Shown piece after piece: positions 16,990 to 25,306 of a stretch of 64,000 bases of DNA; position 1 is the stretch's first letter, and every line of letters begins with the position of its first letter. Source of the stretch: DASUAO01 sp035763745. GTDB lineage: Bacteria > Actinomycetota > Acidimicrobiia > IMCC26256 > PALSA-555. The translations under genes were made by a program, and so were the position numbers. Location of the stretch: assembly GCA_035763745.1 (NCBI GenBank), contig DASUAO010000036.1:1-64000 (forward strand), in the 5' to 3' direction. The notes below the pieces were generated by a model that had not been told where the DNA came from, ran no database searches, and saw nothing but the letters and a program-made list of their open reading frames with translations.

Positions 16990-16996
16990 CACCCGC

Positions 16997-17035
16997 GTGC
17001 CGAGCCCGCCGTCGCATCGAATCGGCCAGCAGTGA
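16997..17035 (+). CDS. possible 12-residue leader peptide
   Basis: A GTG at 16997 opens a 12-codon frame whose TGA stop overlaps the GTG start of the ferredoxin reductase (GTGA). A -10 box sits seven bases upstream, so the mRNA may be leaderless. Translation of this short frame would bring ribosomes to the next start. The peptide has no recognisable attenuation codons and the whole is inference. Confidence 0.3.
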   Translation: MPSPPSHRIGQQ

Positions 17036-18246
17036 GCGACTCGATCGTCGTCGTCGGGGCCTCACTCGCCGGGCTCCGGGCCACCGAGGAGCTGCGCCGG
17101 CTCGGGTACGACGGCGACCTCGTGCTGGTCGGAGCCGAGCCCCACCTGCCGTACGACCGTCCACCGTTGTCGAAGGCCGTGCTCGCCGGGGAGGCCGGGC
17201 CCGACGACCTCGGGCTCCGCCGGGACCCCTACGACGATCTCGACCTGGACCTGCGCCTGGGTCGCCGGGCGGTGGGGCTCGACGTGGCCGAGCGCACCGT
17301 GACCCTCGACGGCGGCGAGCGTCTCACGGGCACGCGTGGCGTCCTGCTCGCCACCGGGGCGACCCCCCGAAGGGTGCCCGGGCTGGAGCCGGGGGCCGGC
17401 GTGCACGAGCTCCGCACGATCGACGACTGCCTCGCGCTCCGACGCGACCTCGATGCCAGCCCGTCGCGGGTCGTCGTGGTGGGCGCCGGGTTCATCGGGG
17501 CCGAGGTGGCGGCGACCTGTCGGGCGCTCGGGCTCGACGTCACGGTGCTCGAGGCGCTGCCCGTCCCCATGGTCCGCGGGCTCGGCCCGAAGATCGGAGG
17601 CGTGCTCGCGGAGCTGCACCGGGACCACGGTGTCGACCTGCGCACCGGGGTCGGTGTCGAGCGCGTCGACCGTGGCGCGCGCGTCGAGCGCGTCCACCTG
17701 GCCGACGGCTCGGTGGTCGAGGCCGACGTGGTCGTGGTGGGTATCGGCGTGGTCCCGGCGACCGAGTGGCTCGAGCCCTCGGGGCTCACGGTCGACAACG
17801 GCGTCGTCTGTGACGCGACGCTGCTCGCCGCGCCGGGGATCGTCGCGGCCGGCGACCTCTGCCGGTGGCCGAACGTGCGCTTCGACGCCGAGTCGTCGCG
17901 CCGGCTCGAGCACTGGACGAACGCGGCCGAGCAGGGGCAGGCCGCGGCGGCTCGGGTCCTCGCGACCGACGCCGAGGCCGTGGCGTTCGACCCGGTCCCC
18001 TTCGTGTGGTCCGACCAGTACGACGTGAAGATCCAGATCGTGGGCGATGTGCGCGCCGACGACGACCTCGAGATCGTCGACGGATCGCTCGACGACCGCC
18101 GCTTCGTCGCGGCGGTCGGGCGCGAGGGTCGCCTCGTCGGCGCCGTCGCGTTCAGCCGACCGCGCCTGCTGATGCAGCTGCGGCGCCTGGTCACCGAGGG
18201 GGCATCGCATGCCGACGCGGTCCGCTTCGTGAGCGAGCAGGGATGA
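17032..18246 (+). CDS. FAD-dependent ferredoxin/rubredoxin reductase
   Basis: This 404-residue NAD(P)H:ferredoxin reductase begins with the FAD-binding IVVVGASLAGLRATEELR and has YDRPPLSK, a second Rossmann motif VVVGAGFIGAEVA for NAD(P)H, and VAAGDLCRWPN for FAD. The C-terminal reductase domain has FVWSDQYDVKIQIVGD. These enzymes pass electrons to a ferredoxin serving a P450 or Rieske oxygenase; neither partner is in the window. The start is GTG at the first residue of the FAD domain, overlapping a possible leader ORF. It is the first large gene of a run in which each stop overlaps the next start down to 21294. Confidence 0.9.
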   Translation: MSDSIVVVGASLAGLRATEELRRLGYDGDLVLVGAEPHLPYDRPPLSKAVLAGEAGPDDLGLRRDPYDDLDLDLRLGRRAVGLDVAERTVTLDGGERLTGTRGVLLATGATPRRVPGLEPGAGVHELRTIDDCLALRRDLDASPSRVVVVGAGFIGAEVAATCRALGLDVTVLEALPVPMVRGLGPKIGGVLAELHRDHGVDLRTGVGVERVDRGARVERVHLADGSVVEADVVVVGIGVVPATEWLEPSGLTVDNGVVCDATLLAAPGIVAAGDLCRWPNVRFDAESSRRLEHWTNAAEQGQAAAARVLATDAEAVAFDPVPFVWSDQYDVKIQIVGDVRADDDLEIVDGSLDDRRFVAAVGREGRLVGAVAFSRPRLLMQLRRLVTEGASHADAVRFVSEQG

Positions 18247-18914
18247 CGGGCGCGCTGGTCGCCGTCGAGACCGATGGCGACGACGGAGTCGCGACGCTGA
18301 CGCTCCGGCGTCCCGAGAAGAAGAACGCGCTGTCGATCGCGTTGCGGGACCAGATGAGCGATGCGCTCGACGGCCTCGCGGTCGACGAGCGGGTACGCAC
18401 CGTCGTGGTCACCGGGGACGGGGACGCCTTCTCGGCGGGTTTCGACCTCGACGAGTTCACCCAGCCCGAGCTCGCCGACTCGCTGTGGGCCTCCAGCGAC
18501 CGCTGGCACCGGACGATCCTGGAGTTCCCGCTCCCGACCGTCGCGGCCGTGAACGGGCTCGCGTACGGAGGTGGCTTCGACCTCGCGGTGATGTGCGACC
18601 TGCGGGTCGCCGCCACCACGGCGCGCTTCGCGCATCCCGAGCACGGGTTCAGCCAGGTTGTCTACGGCCCCCTCCACGACCTCGTCGGTGGTGCCGTGGC
18701 GCGCGACCTCGCGCTCACCGGTAGGCGGATCGACGCCGACGAGGCGTTCAGGCTCGGGTTGGTCCGCGCCGTCGTGCCCCTCGCGGACCTGCTGACGGAG
18801 GCTCGCGCCGTCGCATCCGAAGTCGCGCTCGCGTCTCGCGAGGTGCTGCTCCCGATGGTGCAGAAGATCCGGCGGCGCGCGGGGATCGTGCCCGGAGCGA
18901 CGCTCGACCTGTGA
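18243..18914 (+). CDS. short enoyl-CoA hydratase/isomerase family protein
   Basis: This 223-residue crotonase has VATLTLRRPEKKNALS, AFSAGFDLDEF and VAAVNGLAYGGGFDLAVMCDLR. The first catalytic Glu position is Asp (GGGFDL) and the second is Glu (FAHPEHG), so a hydratase or related activity is possible. At 223 residues it is about 30 shorter than usual; the C-terminal helices seem trimmed. The ATG overlaps the reductase stop by four bases. It probably acts on a CoA thioester, but its role beside a ferredoxin reductase and a transporter is unclear. Confidence 0.83.
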   Translation: MTGALVAVETDGDDGVATLTLRRPEKKNALSIALRDQMSDALDGLAVDERVRTVVVTGDGDAFSAGFDLDEFTQPELADSLWASSDRWHRTILEFPLPTVAAVNGLAYGGGFDLAVMCDLRVAATTARFAHPEHGFSQVVYGPLHDLVGGAVARDLALTGRRIDADEAFRLGLVRAVVPLADLLTEARAVASEVALASREVLLPMVQKIRRRAGIVPGATLDL

Positions 18915-20161
18915 GCCGCCGTCCCGCCCCGACTCGGCGAACCAGGACCCCGCGAACGAGGACCCGGCTCGTCACCCCGCGGTTCGCGTTGGTGGTGGGT
19001 GCCGGCATGGCGTACTTCCTCGCGCTGGGGGTGGTGCTGCCCGCCGTGCCGCAGTACGTGGAACGACGACTCGATGGTGGCAGCCTCGCGGTCGGTGTCG
19101 CCGTGGGCGCGCTGTTCGTCGGAGCGGTGCTCCTGCGCCCATACGTCGGTCGCGTCGGCGATCGCGTGGGGAGGCGGGTCCTCATCGTGGTCGGAGCCGC
19201 GGTGGTCGCGGTGTCGGTGTTGCTCTACGGCGCCGTCGAGTCGTTGCCGTTCATCGTGGGTGCGCGTGCGCTGACCGGCCTGGGTGAAGCCGCGTTCTTC
19301 GTGGGTGCCGCGACGATGATCACCGACCTCGCTCCCGCCGACCGGCGCGGCGAGGCGATCAGCTACTGGTCGGTCGCCGTCTACGGCGGGCTCGCGTTCG
19401 GCCCGGTCCTCGGCGAGGCGCTCGTCGACGACCATGGCTACGGCGCCGCATGGGTCACCGCCGGGCTGCTCGCCGCGCTCGCCGCGGTGCTCGGGCTGTT
19501 CACGCGCGAGACGGAACGACCGGGCTCCGACGCCGGGCCGCCACCCGGCGGCGTGTTGAACCGCGCCGCGCTCGGCCCCGGGGCCCTCCTCTTCTCGGGG
19601 CTCATTGCGCTCGCGGCCTTCACCGCGTTCGTCCCGCTCTACGTCGACGACGTCGGGCTGGGGAGCGCCGACGTGGTGTTCCTCCTGTACGGGGGGCTCG
19701 TGCTCGCCGTCCGCATCGTCGGCGCGCGGCTCCCCGACATCCTCGGCGGCCGGCGCTCGGGAGCCATGGCACTCGCGGCGACCGCCTCGGGCATGACGGT
19801 CATGGCGGCATGGGGGACGACTGCCGGACTCCTCGCGGGGACGCTCCTCTTCGCGATCGGCGCGTCGCTGCTCTACCCGGCACTGCTCCTCCTCGCGCTC
19901 GGGGGCGCGCCCGAGGCCGAACGGGCCTCCGTGGTGGGGACGTTCAGCGGCTTCTTCGACCTCTCCCAAGGCCTCGGTTCGCTCCTGGTCGGCGCCGTCG
20001 CCGCGGGCGCGGGCTACCGGGGTGCCTTCGGGGCCGGCGCGGTGTTCGCGACCGCGGGCTGCACCGCCATCCTCGTGCGGGTGGGTCGGCGCGGTCGGCA
20101 CGGTCGACGCGTCGCGAGCTCCGAGCTCGACGCGATGGCGGTGGAGCATCCCGGCCCGTGA
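18911..20161 (+). CDS. major facilitator superfamily transporter
   Basis: This 416-residue protein has about 12 hydrophobic membrane segments after a basic N-terminus of some 20 residues. The loop between segments 2 and 3 reads LRPYVGRVGDRVGRRVLI, the classic MFS signature with Gly, Asp and Arg. A long hydrophilic loop near residue 205 separates the two halves. The substrate is unknown; a drug or metabolite exporter is the usual guess. The GTG start overlaps the crotonase stop (GTGA), and its own stop overlaps the next GTG, so it is translated with both neighbours. Confidence 0.88.
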   Translation: MSRRPAPTRRTRTPRTRTRLVTPRFALVVGAGMAYFLALGVVLPAVPQYVERRLDGGSLAVGVAVGALFVGAVLLRPYVGRVGDRVGRRVLIVVGAAVVAVSVLLYGAVESLPFIVGARALTGLGEAAFFVGAATMITDLAPADRRGEAISYWSVAVYGGLAFGPVLGEALVDDHGYGAAWVTAGLLAALAAVLGLFTRETERPGSDAGPPPGGVLNRAALGPGALLFSGLIALAAFTAFVPLYVDDVGLGSADVVFLLYGGLVLAVRIVGARLPDILGGRRSGAMALAATASGMTVMAAWGTTAGLLAGTLLFAIGASLLYPALLLLALGGAPEAERASVVGTFSGFFDLSQGLGSLLVGAVAAGAGYRGAFGAGAVFATAGCTAILVRVGRRGRHGRRVASSELDAMAVEHPGP

Positions 20162-21294
20162 CCTCACTCCTCGCGACGAACGACTTCCCCCCGAAGATCG
20201 GTGGGATCCAGACCTACCTGCACGAGCTCTGGCGGCGGCTCCCCGCCGACGCGACGACCGTGTTCACGACGCGGCACCCGGAGGCAGCGGCGTGGGACGC
20301 ATCGCAACCCTTCCGGGTCGAGCGCGCGCCGCACGGGTTCCTCGTGCCGACACGCGCCATGGCGCAGCGGGTGGACGCGCTCGCGACGGAGGTCGACGCC
20401 GACATCGTCTTCCTCGACCCCATGCTGCCGCTCGGGAACGTAGGCCCGCGGCTCCGTCGCGCCCCCTACGTAGTGGTCGCCCACGGGGCCGAGATCACGG
20501 TCTACGGGCGGGTCCCGGGGTCGGCGGCCGTCGCGCGCCGAGTGCTGCGGGGTGCAGTCGGCGTGGTGGTGGCAGGGGAGTACGTCGCCGGCATGGTCGC
20601 GCGCGTGGCCGGCCGACCGGTGCCGACGCTCGCGGTGCCCCCGGGTGTCGACCCGGCGCGCTTCACTCCCGCCGATGAGGACGCCCGCCATGCGACGCGC
20701 GCGCGCTTCGGCCTCGACCGGGATCGACCCCTCGTGCTCGGCGTGAGTCGCCTCGTTCCGCGTAAGGGGTTCGACGTGCTCATCGATGCGGTCGCCGGAC
20801 TCGACGGTGTCCAGGTGGCGATCGCGGGAACCGGCCGCGACGCGGTACGGCTCGCGCGCAGGGTGCGTCGACGCGGTGGCGAGGAGCTCGCATCGCGCGT
20901 CCACCTTCTCGGTCGCGTCTCGGACGCCGATCTCCCCGCGCTCTACGGGTCGGCCGACGTCTTCGCGATGCTCTGCCGCGAGCGATGGGGAGGTCTCGAG
21001 GCGGAAGGGTTCGGGATCGTGTTCCTCGAAGCCGCGGCGTGCGGCGTTCCTGCGATCGCGGGCCGGAGCGGAGGCGCGCACGAGGCGGTCGTCGACGGCG
21101 AGACCGGCCTCGTCGTCGACCCCCGGGACGTCGGCGCGGTGCGCGACGCGATCGCCGACCTCCTCGGCGACGACGGCGCACGGCGTCGGATGGGACAGGC
21201 GGCGCTCGCCCGCGCGCGGTCCGAGTTCTCCTACGACACGCTCGCGGCACGGCTCGCGCCGCTCGCGGCGGGGGATCTGTCGGTCCTGGCCTGA
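20158..21294 (+). CDS. GT4 glycosyltransferase, PimB-like mannosyltransferase
   Basis: This 378-residue glycosyltransferase family 4 protein starts with TNDFPPKIGGIQTYLHELW, the acceptor-side signature of PimB/MgtA-type phosphatidylinositol mannosyltransferases. The donor site has GVSRLVPRKGFDVLIDA and ERWGGLEAEGFGIVFLEAAACG (E-x7-E). In mycobacteria PimB adds the second mannose to phosphatidylinositol mannoside at the membrane using GDP-mannose. The exact acceptor here is inferred. The GTG start overlaps the MFS stop. It is the last gene of the operon; the next gene has its own promoter. Confidence 0.85.
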   Translation: MTSLLATNDFPPKIGGIQTYLHELWRRLPADATTVFTTRHPEAAAWDASQPFRVERAPHGFLVPTRAMAQRVDALATEVDADIVFLDPMLPLGNVGPRLRRAPYVVVAHGAEITVYGRVPGSAAVARRVLRGAVGVVVAGEYVAGMVARVAGRPVPTLAVPPGVDPARFTPADEDARHATRARFGLDRDRPLVLGVSRLVPRKGFDVLIDAVAGLDGVQVAIAGTGRDAVRLARRVRRRGGEELASRVHLLGRVSDADLPALYGSADVFAMLCRERWGGLEAEGFGIVFLEAAACGVPAIAGRSGGAHEAVVDGETGLVVDPRDVGAVRDAIADLLGDDGARRRMGQAALARARSEFSYDTLAARLAPLAAGDLSVLA

Positions 21295-21296
21295 CC

Positions 21297-21302
21297 TAGC
21301 CT
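21297..21302 (+). promoter_or_regulatory. leaderless-type -10 box (TAGCCT)
   Basis: TAGCCT ends six bases before the ATG at 21309, so the transcript would start at or next to the start codon. No ribosome binding site is present, which agrees. Confidence 0.5.
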
Positions 21303-21308
21303 CGGGCC

Positions 21309-21728
21309 ATGGTGGGCCGGAGGATCGTGGTCGCGTCATGGGTCGCCGACGCGGTGTTCGCGGTCGGGGTGATCCCCATCGCAGTCGGGATCGACGACCT
21401 CGACGGCGTCGCGGTCGGCGTCTCCCTCGCGTTGTTCTTCGGCTCGCTGCTCGTGTGGTCGTGGGCGTTCGCGGTCGCCGTCGCGCGCAGCGCCCAGGGT
21501 GACGACATCGTCGTCGCGAACCTCTTCGGGACGATGGGCTCGGCGCCGCGGGACCTGCGATGGCACCTCTTCGGCTCGCTCGGCGTCTGCATCGCGATCG
21601 CGGCCGCGACGGCCGTCGCGAACCCCTTCGGTGTGCTCGTTCCGATGCTCCCGTTGGGCTTCGTCGGACTGTGGGCGGCTCGCCATGGGACGTTCCCGGA
21701 ACGCCGGGACCCACCGCGACGGCGCTAG
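21309..21728 (+). CDS. hypothetical four-helix membrane protein
   Basis: This 139-residue protein has about four hydrophobic segments (residues 5-25, 33-60, 85-105 and 107-125) and a basic C-terminal tail. The loop after segment 2 reads ARSAQGDDIVVANLFGTMG. I do not recognise a family. It stands alone between the glycosyltransferase and an SRPBCC gene, with a -10 box six bases from its ATG suggesting leaderless expression. Confidence 0.7.
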   Translation: MVGRRIVVASWVADAVFAVGVIPIAVGIDDLDGVAVGVSLALFFGSLLVWSWAFAVAVARSAQGDDIVVANLFGTMGSAPRDLRWHLFGSLGVCIAIAAATAVANPFGVLVPMLPLGFVGLWAARHGTFPERRDPPRRR

Positions 21729-21798
21729 GCGGCCGTCCCGCGAACACGGCCGGCGACGGCAGTTTGCGCCGGGCGAGGCGACTTGGTTCGATGGGCCC

Positions 21799-22233
21799 AT
21801 GGCAGACGAGGCTCACGAGCGGATCAGCGTCGCCGCCCCGCCCCAACGGTGTTGGGAGGTCGCGACCGACTACGAGCGCTATCCGAGCTGGGCGCGTGAC
21901 GTGAAGCACGTCGCGGTCCTCGATCGTGACGACAGCGGGCCCGGCGCCCGCGTCGAGTTCCGCGTGGCCGGACTCGGGCGCAGCATCCGCTACGTCCTCG
22001 AGTACGACTATGCCGAGGCTCCGGCCGCGTTCTCGTGGAAGCTCGTCGAGGGCGACGTCCTGCGCCGACTCGACGGGCGCTACGGGTTCGAGGCCGAGGG
22101 CGACGGGACCCGCGTGACGTACGACCTCGCCGTCGACGTCGCGATCCCGCTCCCGGGGCTGCTCAAGCGCCGAGCCGCCGGGATGATCATGGGCACCGCG
22201 CTGAAAGAGCTGAAGAGGGAGATCGAGCGATGA
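21799..22233 (+). CDS. SRPBCC/polyketide cyclase-like protein
   Basis: This 144-residue protein has the helix-grip (START/SRPBCC) fold signature: ISVAAPPQRCWEVATDYERYPSWARDVKHV at the N-terminus and LKRRAAGMIMGTALKELKREIE in the long C-terminal helix. Such proteins bind hydrophobic ligands; no catalytic residues are evident. The ATG was chosen by domain start. Its stop overlaps the next gene (ATGA). An SRPBCC gene, a DUF5304-like gene and a ROK glucokinase gene in this order is, as I recall, also seen in Streptomyces, so the trio is probably functionally linked. Confidence 0.82.
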   Translation: MADEAHERISVAAPPQRCWEVATDYERYPSWARDVKHVAVLDRDDSGPGARVEFRVAGLGRSIRYVLEYDYAEAPAAFSWKLVEGDVLRRLDGRYGFEAEGDGTRVTYDLAVDVAIPLPGLLKRRAAGMIMGTALKELKREIER

Positions 22234-22682
22234 GCGAACCCGCGCCCGTGCCGGAGCCTGCCGCCGCGGACGCACCTCGCGACGACGCACCTCGCGACGA
22301 CGCACCTCGCGACGACGCGCCTGGCACCGAGGCACCTGGTGGCGACGCACCCGGTGACGACCGGGGGCCGGGACTCCCGCCCCCGACCGCGGTCGAGTCG
22401 CTCGTCGGGGCGCTGCTCGAGGCCGGGCCGGAGGTCGCCGAGCACGTCGTGCGGGCCGCGCAGGAGCTGCTCCTCGCCGTGCAGGTGATCGTGGATGCCG
22501 CGGACCGCGCCGTGCAAGAGCAGCAACGCCTCCAGGCTGATGCAGCCGCGGCCGACGAGTCCTCGGGGCCGGACGCCCACGCGGACCCCGACCCGGATGC
22601 CGACGCTCCGGTCGACGCAGATGACGAGCCCGGCGCCGCCGGTGGGCGGGCCTCGGTTCGCCACCTCGACCTCGCCGAGTGA
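22230..22682 (+). CDS. acidic Ala/Pro-rich protein, DUF5304-like
   Basis: This 150-residue acidic protein has low-complexity ends and one predicted helical core (about residues 52-100: ESLVGALLEAGPEVAEHVVR and AVQVIVDAADRAVQEQQ). The core and the position between SRPBCC and ROK kinase genes resemble DUF5304 proteins of Streptomyces; that assignment is tentative. The N-terminus contains three APRDD repeats from a 15-bp DNA repeat. The ATG overlaps the previous stop, and its stop overlaps the next GTG. Function is unknown. Confidence 0.72.
   Translation: MSEPAPVPEPAAADAPRDDAPRDDAPRDDAPGTEAPGGDAPGDDRGPGLPPPTAVESLVGALLEAGPEVAEHVVRAAQELLLAVQVIVDAADRAVQEQQRLQADAAAADESSGPDAHADPDPDADAPVDADDEPGAAGGRASVRHLDLAE
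22272..22316 (+). repeat. 15-bp tandem repeat, three copies
   Basis: gcacctcgcgacgac is repeated three times exactly, inside the acidic protein gene and in frame, coding APRDD each time. A more diverged copy follows. Copy number may vary between strains. Confidence 0.9.
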
Positions 22683-23653
22683 CGCCTTCCGTCACCTGCA
22701 CCGCCGGCGTCGACGTCGGTGGGACCAACCTGCGGATCGGGGCGGTCGACGCCGACGGGGTCGTCCTGGAGGATCGCCGGGCGCCGTCGCCGGAGTCCAC
22801 TGATGCACTGCTCGCCGCCATCGCCGCGCACCTCGACGAGCTCAGAGCCGCGACGGGTCGCGAGATCGATGCGATCGGAGTGGGGATCGCCGGACTGGTC
22901 GACCGCGACGGCGTCTTGCACTACGCGCCGAACCTCCCGCAGTACGGTGGCGCGCCGCTGCGCGCCATGCTGACGGAACGGCTGGGCATGCCCGTGGTCG
23001 TGGACAACGATGCGAACGCGGCCGCGTGGGGCGAGGCGCGCCACGGCGCAGCACACGGGCACGACCACGCCCTCGTGTTCACCCTCGGCACCGGTGTCGG
23101 GGGCGGCATCATCAGCGACGGACGCCTCCTCCGCGGCGCGCACGGCTTCGCGGGCGAGGTCGGCCACTGGCAGCTGGACCCCGACGGTCCGAAGTGCGCG
23201 TGCGGCCAGGTCGGGCACTGGGAGGCGTTCGCGTCGGGGACGGGTCTCGGTGGCCGCGCACGCGAGGCGGCGGCGGCCGGCTCGGCGCCGAACGTGCTCG
23301 CCCGGGCTGGTGGTGACGTCGACGCGGTGCGCTCCGAGCACGCCGCCGACAGCGCGGTCGCCGGGGAGTCCGACGGCCTCGCGCTCATCGAGGAGTACGC
23401 CCACCACGTCGCGCTCGGGTTCGCCGGCCTGGCGAACGTGTTCGACCCGGAGATCGTGGTCGTGTCCGGTGGGTTGGTCGCCCTGGGCGAGGCGCTGCTC
23501 GGACCGGTCCGACGCGTGTTCACCGGCCAGCTCGAGGGCGCCGAGCAGCGACCCGAGGTGCCGGTCGTCGCCGCCGCGCTCGGCGACGCCGCGGGCATGG
23601 TCGGTGCCGCGGCGCTCGCCCGGTCACTCGAGACGAGGACAGGGACGCGATGA
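22679..23653 (+). CDS. glkA: ROK-family glucokinase
   Basis: This 324-residue sugar kinase has the phosphate-1 motif DVGGTNLRIG, a GVGIAGLVD segment, the sugar-site DNDANAAAWGE, FTLGTGVGGGII and the ROK zinc region GHWQLDPDGPKCACGQVGHWE. In most ROK kinases that region ends G-C-x-E; here the third Cys is His, which might still bind zinc. It phosphorylates glucose to glucose-6-phosphate with ATP (or polyphosphate, untested). The GTG start and the stop both overlap the neighbours. In Streptomyces the orthologue takes part in carbon repression. Confidence 0.88.
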   Translation: MTPSVTCTAGVDVGGTNLRIGAVDADGVVLEDRRAPSPESTDALLAAIAAHLDELRAATGREIDAIGVGIAGLVDRDGVLHYAPNLPQYGGAPLRAMLTERLGMPVVVDNDANAAAWGEARHGAAHGHDHALVFTLGTGVGGGIISDGRLLRGAHGFAGEVGHWQLDPDGPKCACGQVGHWEAFASGTGLGGRAREAAAAGSAPNVLARAGGDVDAVRSEHAADSAVAGESDGLALIEEYAHHVALGFAGLANVFDPEIVVVSGGLVALGEALLGPVRRVFTGQLEGAEQRPEVPVVAAALGDAAGMVGAAALARSLETRTGTR

Positions 23654-24474
23654 AGCTCGGGATCACGCTCCCGTCGTTCGTGGACGACCCCGCGGTGCCG
23701 CTCGCGGTCGCGCGCGTGGCCGAGGAGTCCGGGCTCGACGGCGTGTTCGTCTACGACCATCTCTTCAGGCGGAACGCGGCGGGACAGCGGCGTCCGGCCC
23801 TCGAGGGCATCTCGTTGCTGGGGGCGGTGGCGGCCGCGACCGGGCGGATCTGCGTCGGCACGTTGGTGCTGCGCGCGTCGCTGCGTCCGCCGGCGTCCCT
23901 CGCCGCGGCGATCGGCACCGTCGCCGCGCTGGCACCGGGCCGCGTGATCGCCGGCATCGGGGCCGGCGACAGCGAGAGCGAGGAGGAGAACGAGACGTTC
24001 GGCCTCGGGTTCGGGACCGTGGAGGACCGCCTCGCGGCGCTGGCCGACGCCGTCGTGGCGGTGCGCGACCGCGGGGCGACGGTCTGGGTGGGCGGCGGTC
24101 TCGAGGATGTCCGGCGGCTCGCGTCGGAATCCGCGGACGGATGGAACTGGTGGGGTGGCAAGCCGGACACGTTCGCCACACACGTCAGCGAGGTGCGCGC
24201 CGCGGCGCGACGTTCACCGTGCGAGTGCTCGTGGGGAGGGCTCGTGGTCCTCGACGCCGACGACGATGCCGCGGCGGCGAAGGCGGAACGCCTCGGCGCA
24301 CCTCCGTTCGCCCTCGTCGGCGGACCGGACACGATCGCGGGCCACCTCGCGACCTACGTCGCGGCGGGTGCCGACTGGGTGATCGTCGCACCGGTCGATG
24401 CGAGTGACCCGGAGAACGCGCGTCGTCTGGGTCGAGAGGTTCGGCCGCTGCTCGTGGAGGGCCCGACGGCCTAA
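23650..24474 (+). CDS. LLM-class F420-dependent oxidoreductase
   Basis: This 274-residue luciferase-like protein has KLGITLPSF at the N-terminus, ARVAEESGLDGVFVYDHLF, ISLLGAVAAATGRICVGTLV and RVIAGIGAGDSESE, the pattern of F420-dependent flavin-family TIM barrels in actinobacteria. The substrate is unknown. The ATG overlaps the glucokinase stop, making it the last gene of a four-gene run. Its TAA stop and the TAG stop of the convergent HAD gene share bases, so the two mRNAs must overlap. Confidence 0.85.
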   Translation: MKLGITLPSFVDDPAVPLAVARVAEESGLDGVFVYDHLFRRNAAGQRRPALEGISLLGAVAAATGRICVGTLVLRASLRPPASLAAAIGTVAALAPGRVIAGIGAGDSESEEENETFGLGFGTVEDRLAALADAVVAVRDRGATVWVGGGLEDVRRLASESADGWNWWGGKPDTFATHVSEVRAAARRSPCECSWGGLVVLDADDDAAAAKAERLGAPPFALVGGPDTIAGHLATYVAAGADWVIVAPVDASDPENARRLGREVRPLLVEGPTA

Positions 24475-25214
24475 CGGGCCCGGATGCCGGTCGCCTCACG
24501 CAGACGGGCGGTGACCTCGGCCAGCGATCCGGCGCGGTCGCACGGTGCGTCGGTGTGCAGGTCGTACGGATCGATCAGCACCGGCCGGACGCCGGCCGCG
24601 AGCGCACCCGCCACGTCGGCGGCAGGGGTGTCGCCGACGTGGATCGTCTGCTCCGGCGCGACCTGGAGCGCGTCGAGAGCGAGCTCGAAGATCCGCGGGT
24701 CGGGCTTCGAGATGCCGACGACGCCGGAATCGAGCACGATCCCGACCTCGACCCCGGGGCCCGGACCGACCTGGCAGATGCCGTCGTCGCGGAGCTGGCG
24801 CTCGACCGTGCCATCGGCGTTCGAGACCACCGCGAGCGCGACGTCGAGCTGGGCGAGCTCGGCGAGGGCCGTGATCGCGCCGGGGATGATGCGCGTCCAG
24901 ACGTCGCCGATCCCGAACTCGGCGAGCAGCACCGAGGTCGCCTCGTCGAGCGCGTCTTCCTCTACTCCGCACACGCTCGCGTACGCCCGGTTGTACGCGT
25001 GCCAGACCGCCATGCCGTCAGCGTGGTGGTCGAGCTGCGGGGCGCCGGTGTCCTCCGGCGCGCGGAGCGCCGCTACGCCTTCGTAGTGGGCCCGGTCGAG
25101 GTCCTCGGGGTCGATCGTGATGCCCAGTCGGCGCAGGGCCCGTCCGATGCGCTCGTGGTCGGGGAGGTAGAACACGCCTCCGAGGTCGAGCAGCACCGCG
25201 TCGACGTCGTCCAT
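24471..25214 (-). CDS. HAD-superfamily hydrolase
   Basis: This 247-residue HAD phosphatase has motif I as AVLLDLGGVFYLPD (the usual second Asp of DxD is Gly), motif II VVSNADG, motif III Lys in GISKPDPRIF and motif IV HVGDTPAADV. The general-acid Asp is thus missing, as in several dehalogenase or house-cleaning branches, so the activity is uncertain. The ATG at 25214 starts the HAD motif; a TACGCT box lies about 10 bases upstream, giving a very short leader. It is divergent from the aminotransferase gene. Confidence 0.83.
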   Translation of the reverse strand: MDDVDAVLLDLGGVFYLPDHERIGRALRRLGITIDPEDLDRAHYEGVAALRAPEDTGAPQLDHHADGMAVWHAYNRAYASVCGVEEDALDEATSVLLAEFGIGDVWTRIIPGAITALAELAQLDVALAVVSNADGTVERQLRDDGICQVGPGPGVEVGIVLDSGVVGISKPDPRIFELALDALQVAPEQTIHVGDTPAADVAGALAAGVRPVLIDPYDLHTDAPCDRAGSLAEVTARLREATGIRAR

Positions 25215-25292
25215 GAGGCATCCGAGCGTAGCGACCGGTTCGGGGTCCCATCTGGCGCCCCGAACGCAACGAGTTCGCGACAACGCCACTGG

Positions 25293-25298
25293 TACCGT
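25293..25298 (+). promoter_or_regulatory. leaderless-type -10 box (TACCGT)
   Basis: TACCGT ends eight bases before the ATG of the aminotransferase gene, and no ribosome binding site is present. This fits a leaderless transcript. Confidence 0.5.
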
Positions 25299-25306
25299 GA
25301 CCGGCG

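Noticed and set aside
22272..22316. Three 15-bp repeats as a CRISPR-like array
   Set aside because: They are contiguous without spacers and code in-frame APRDD repeats.
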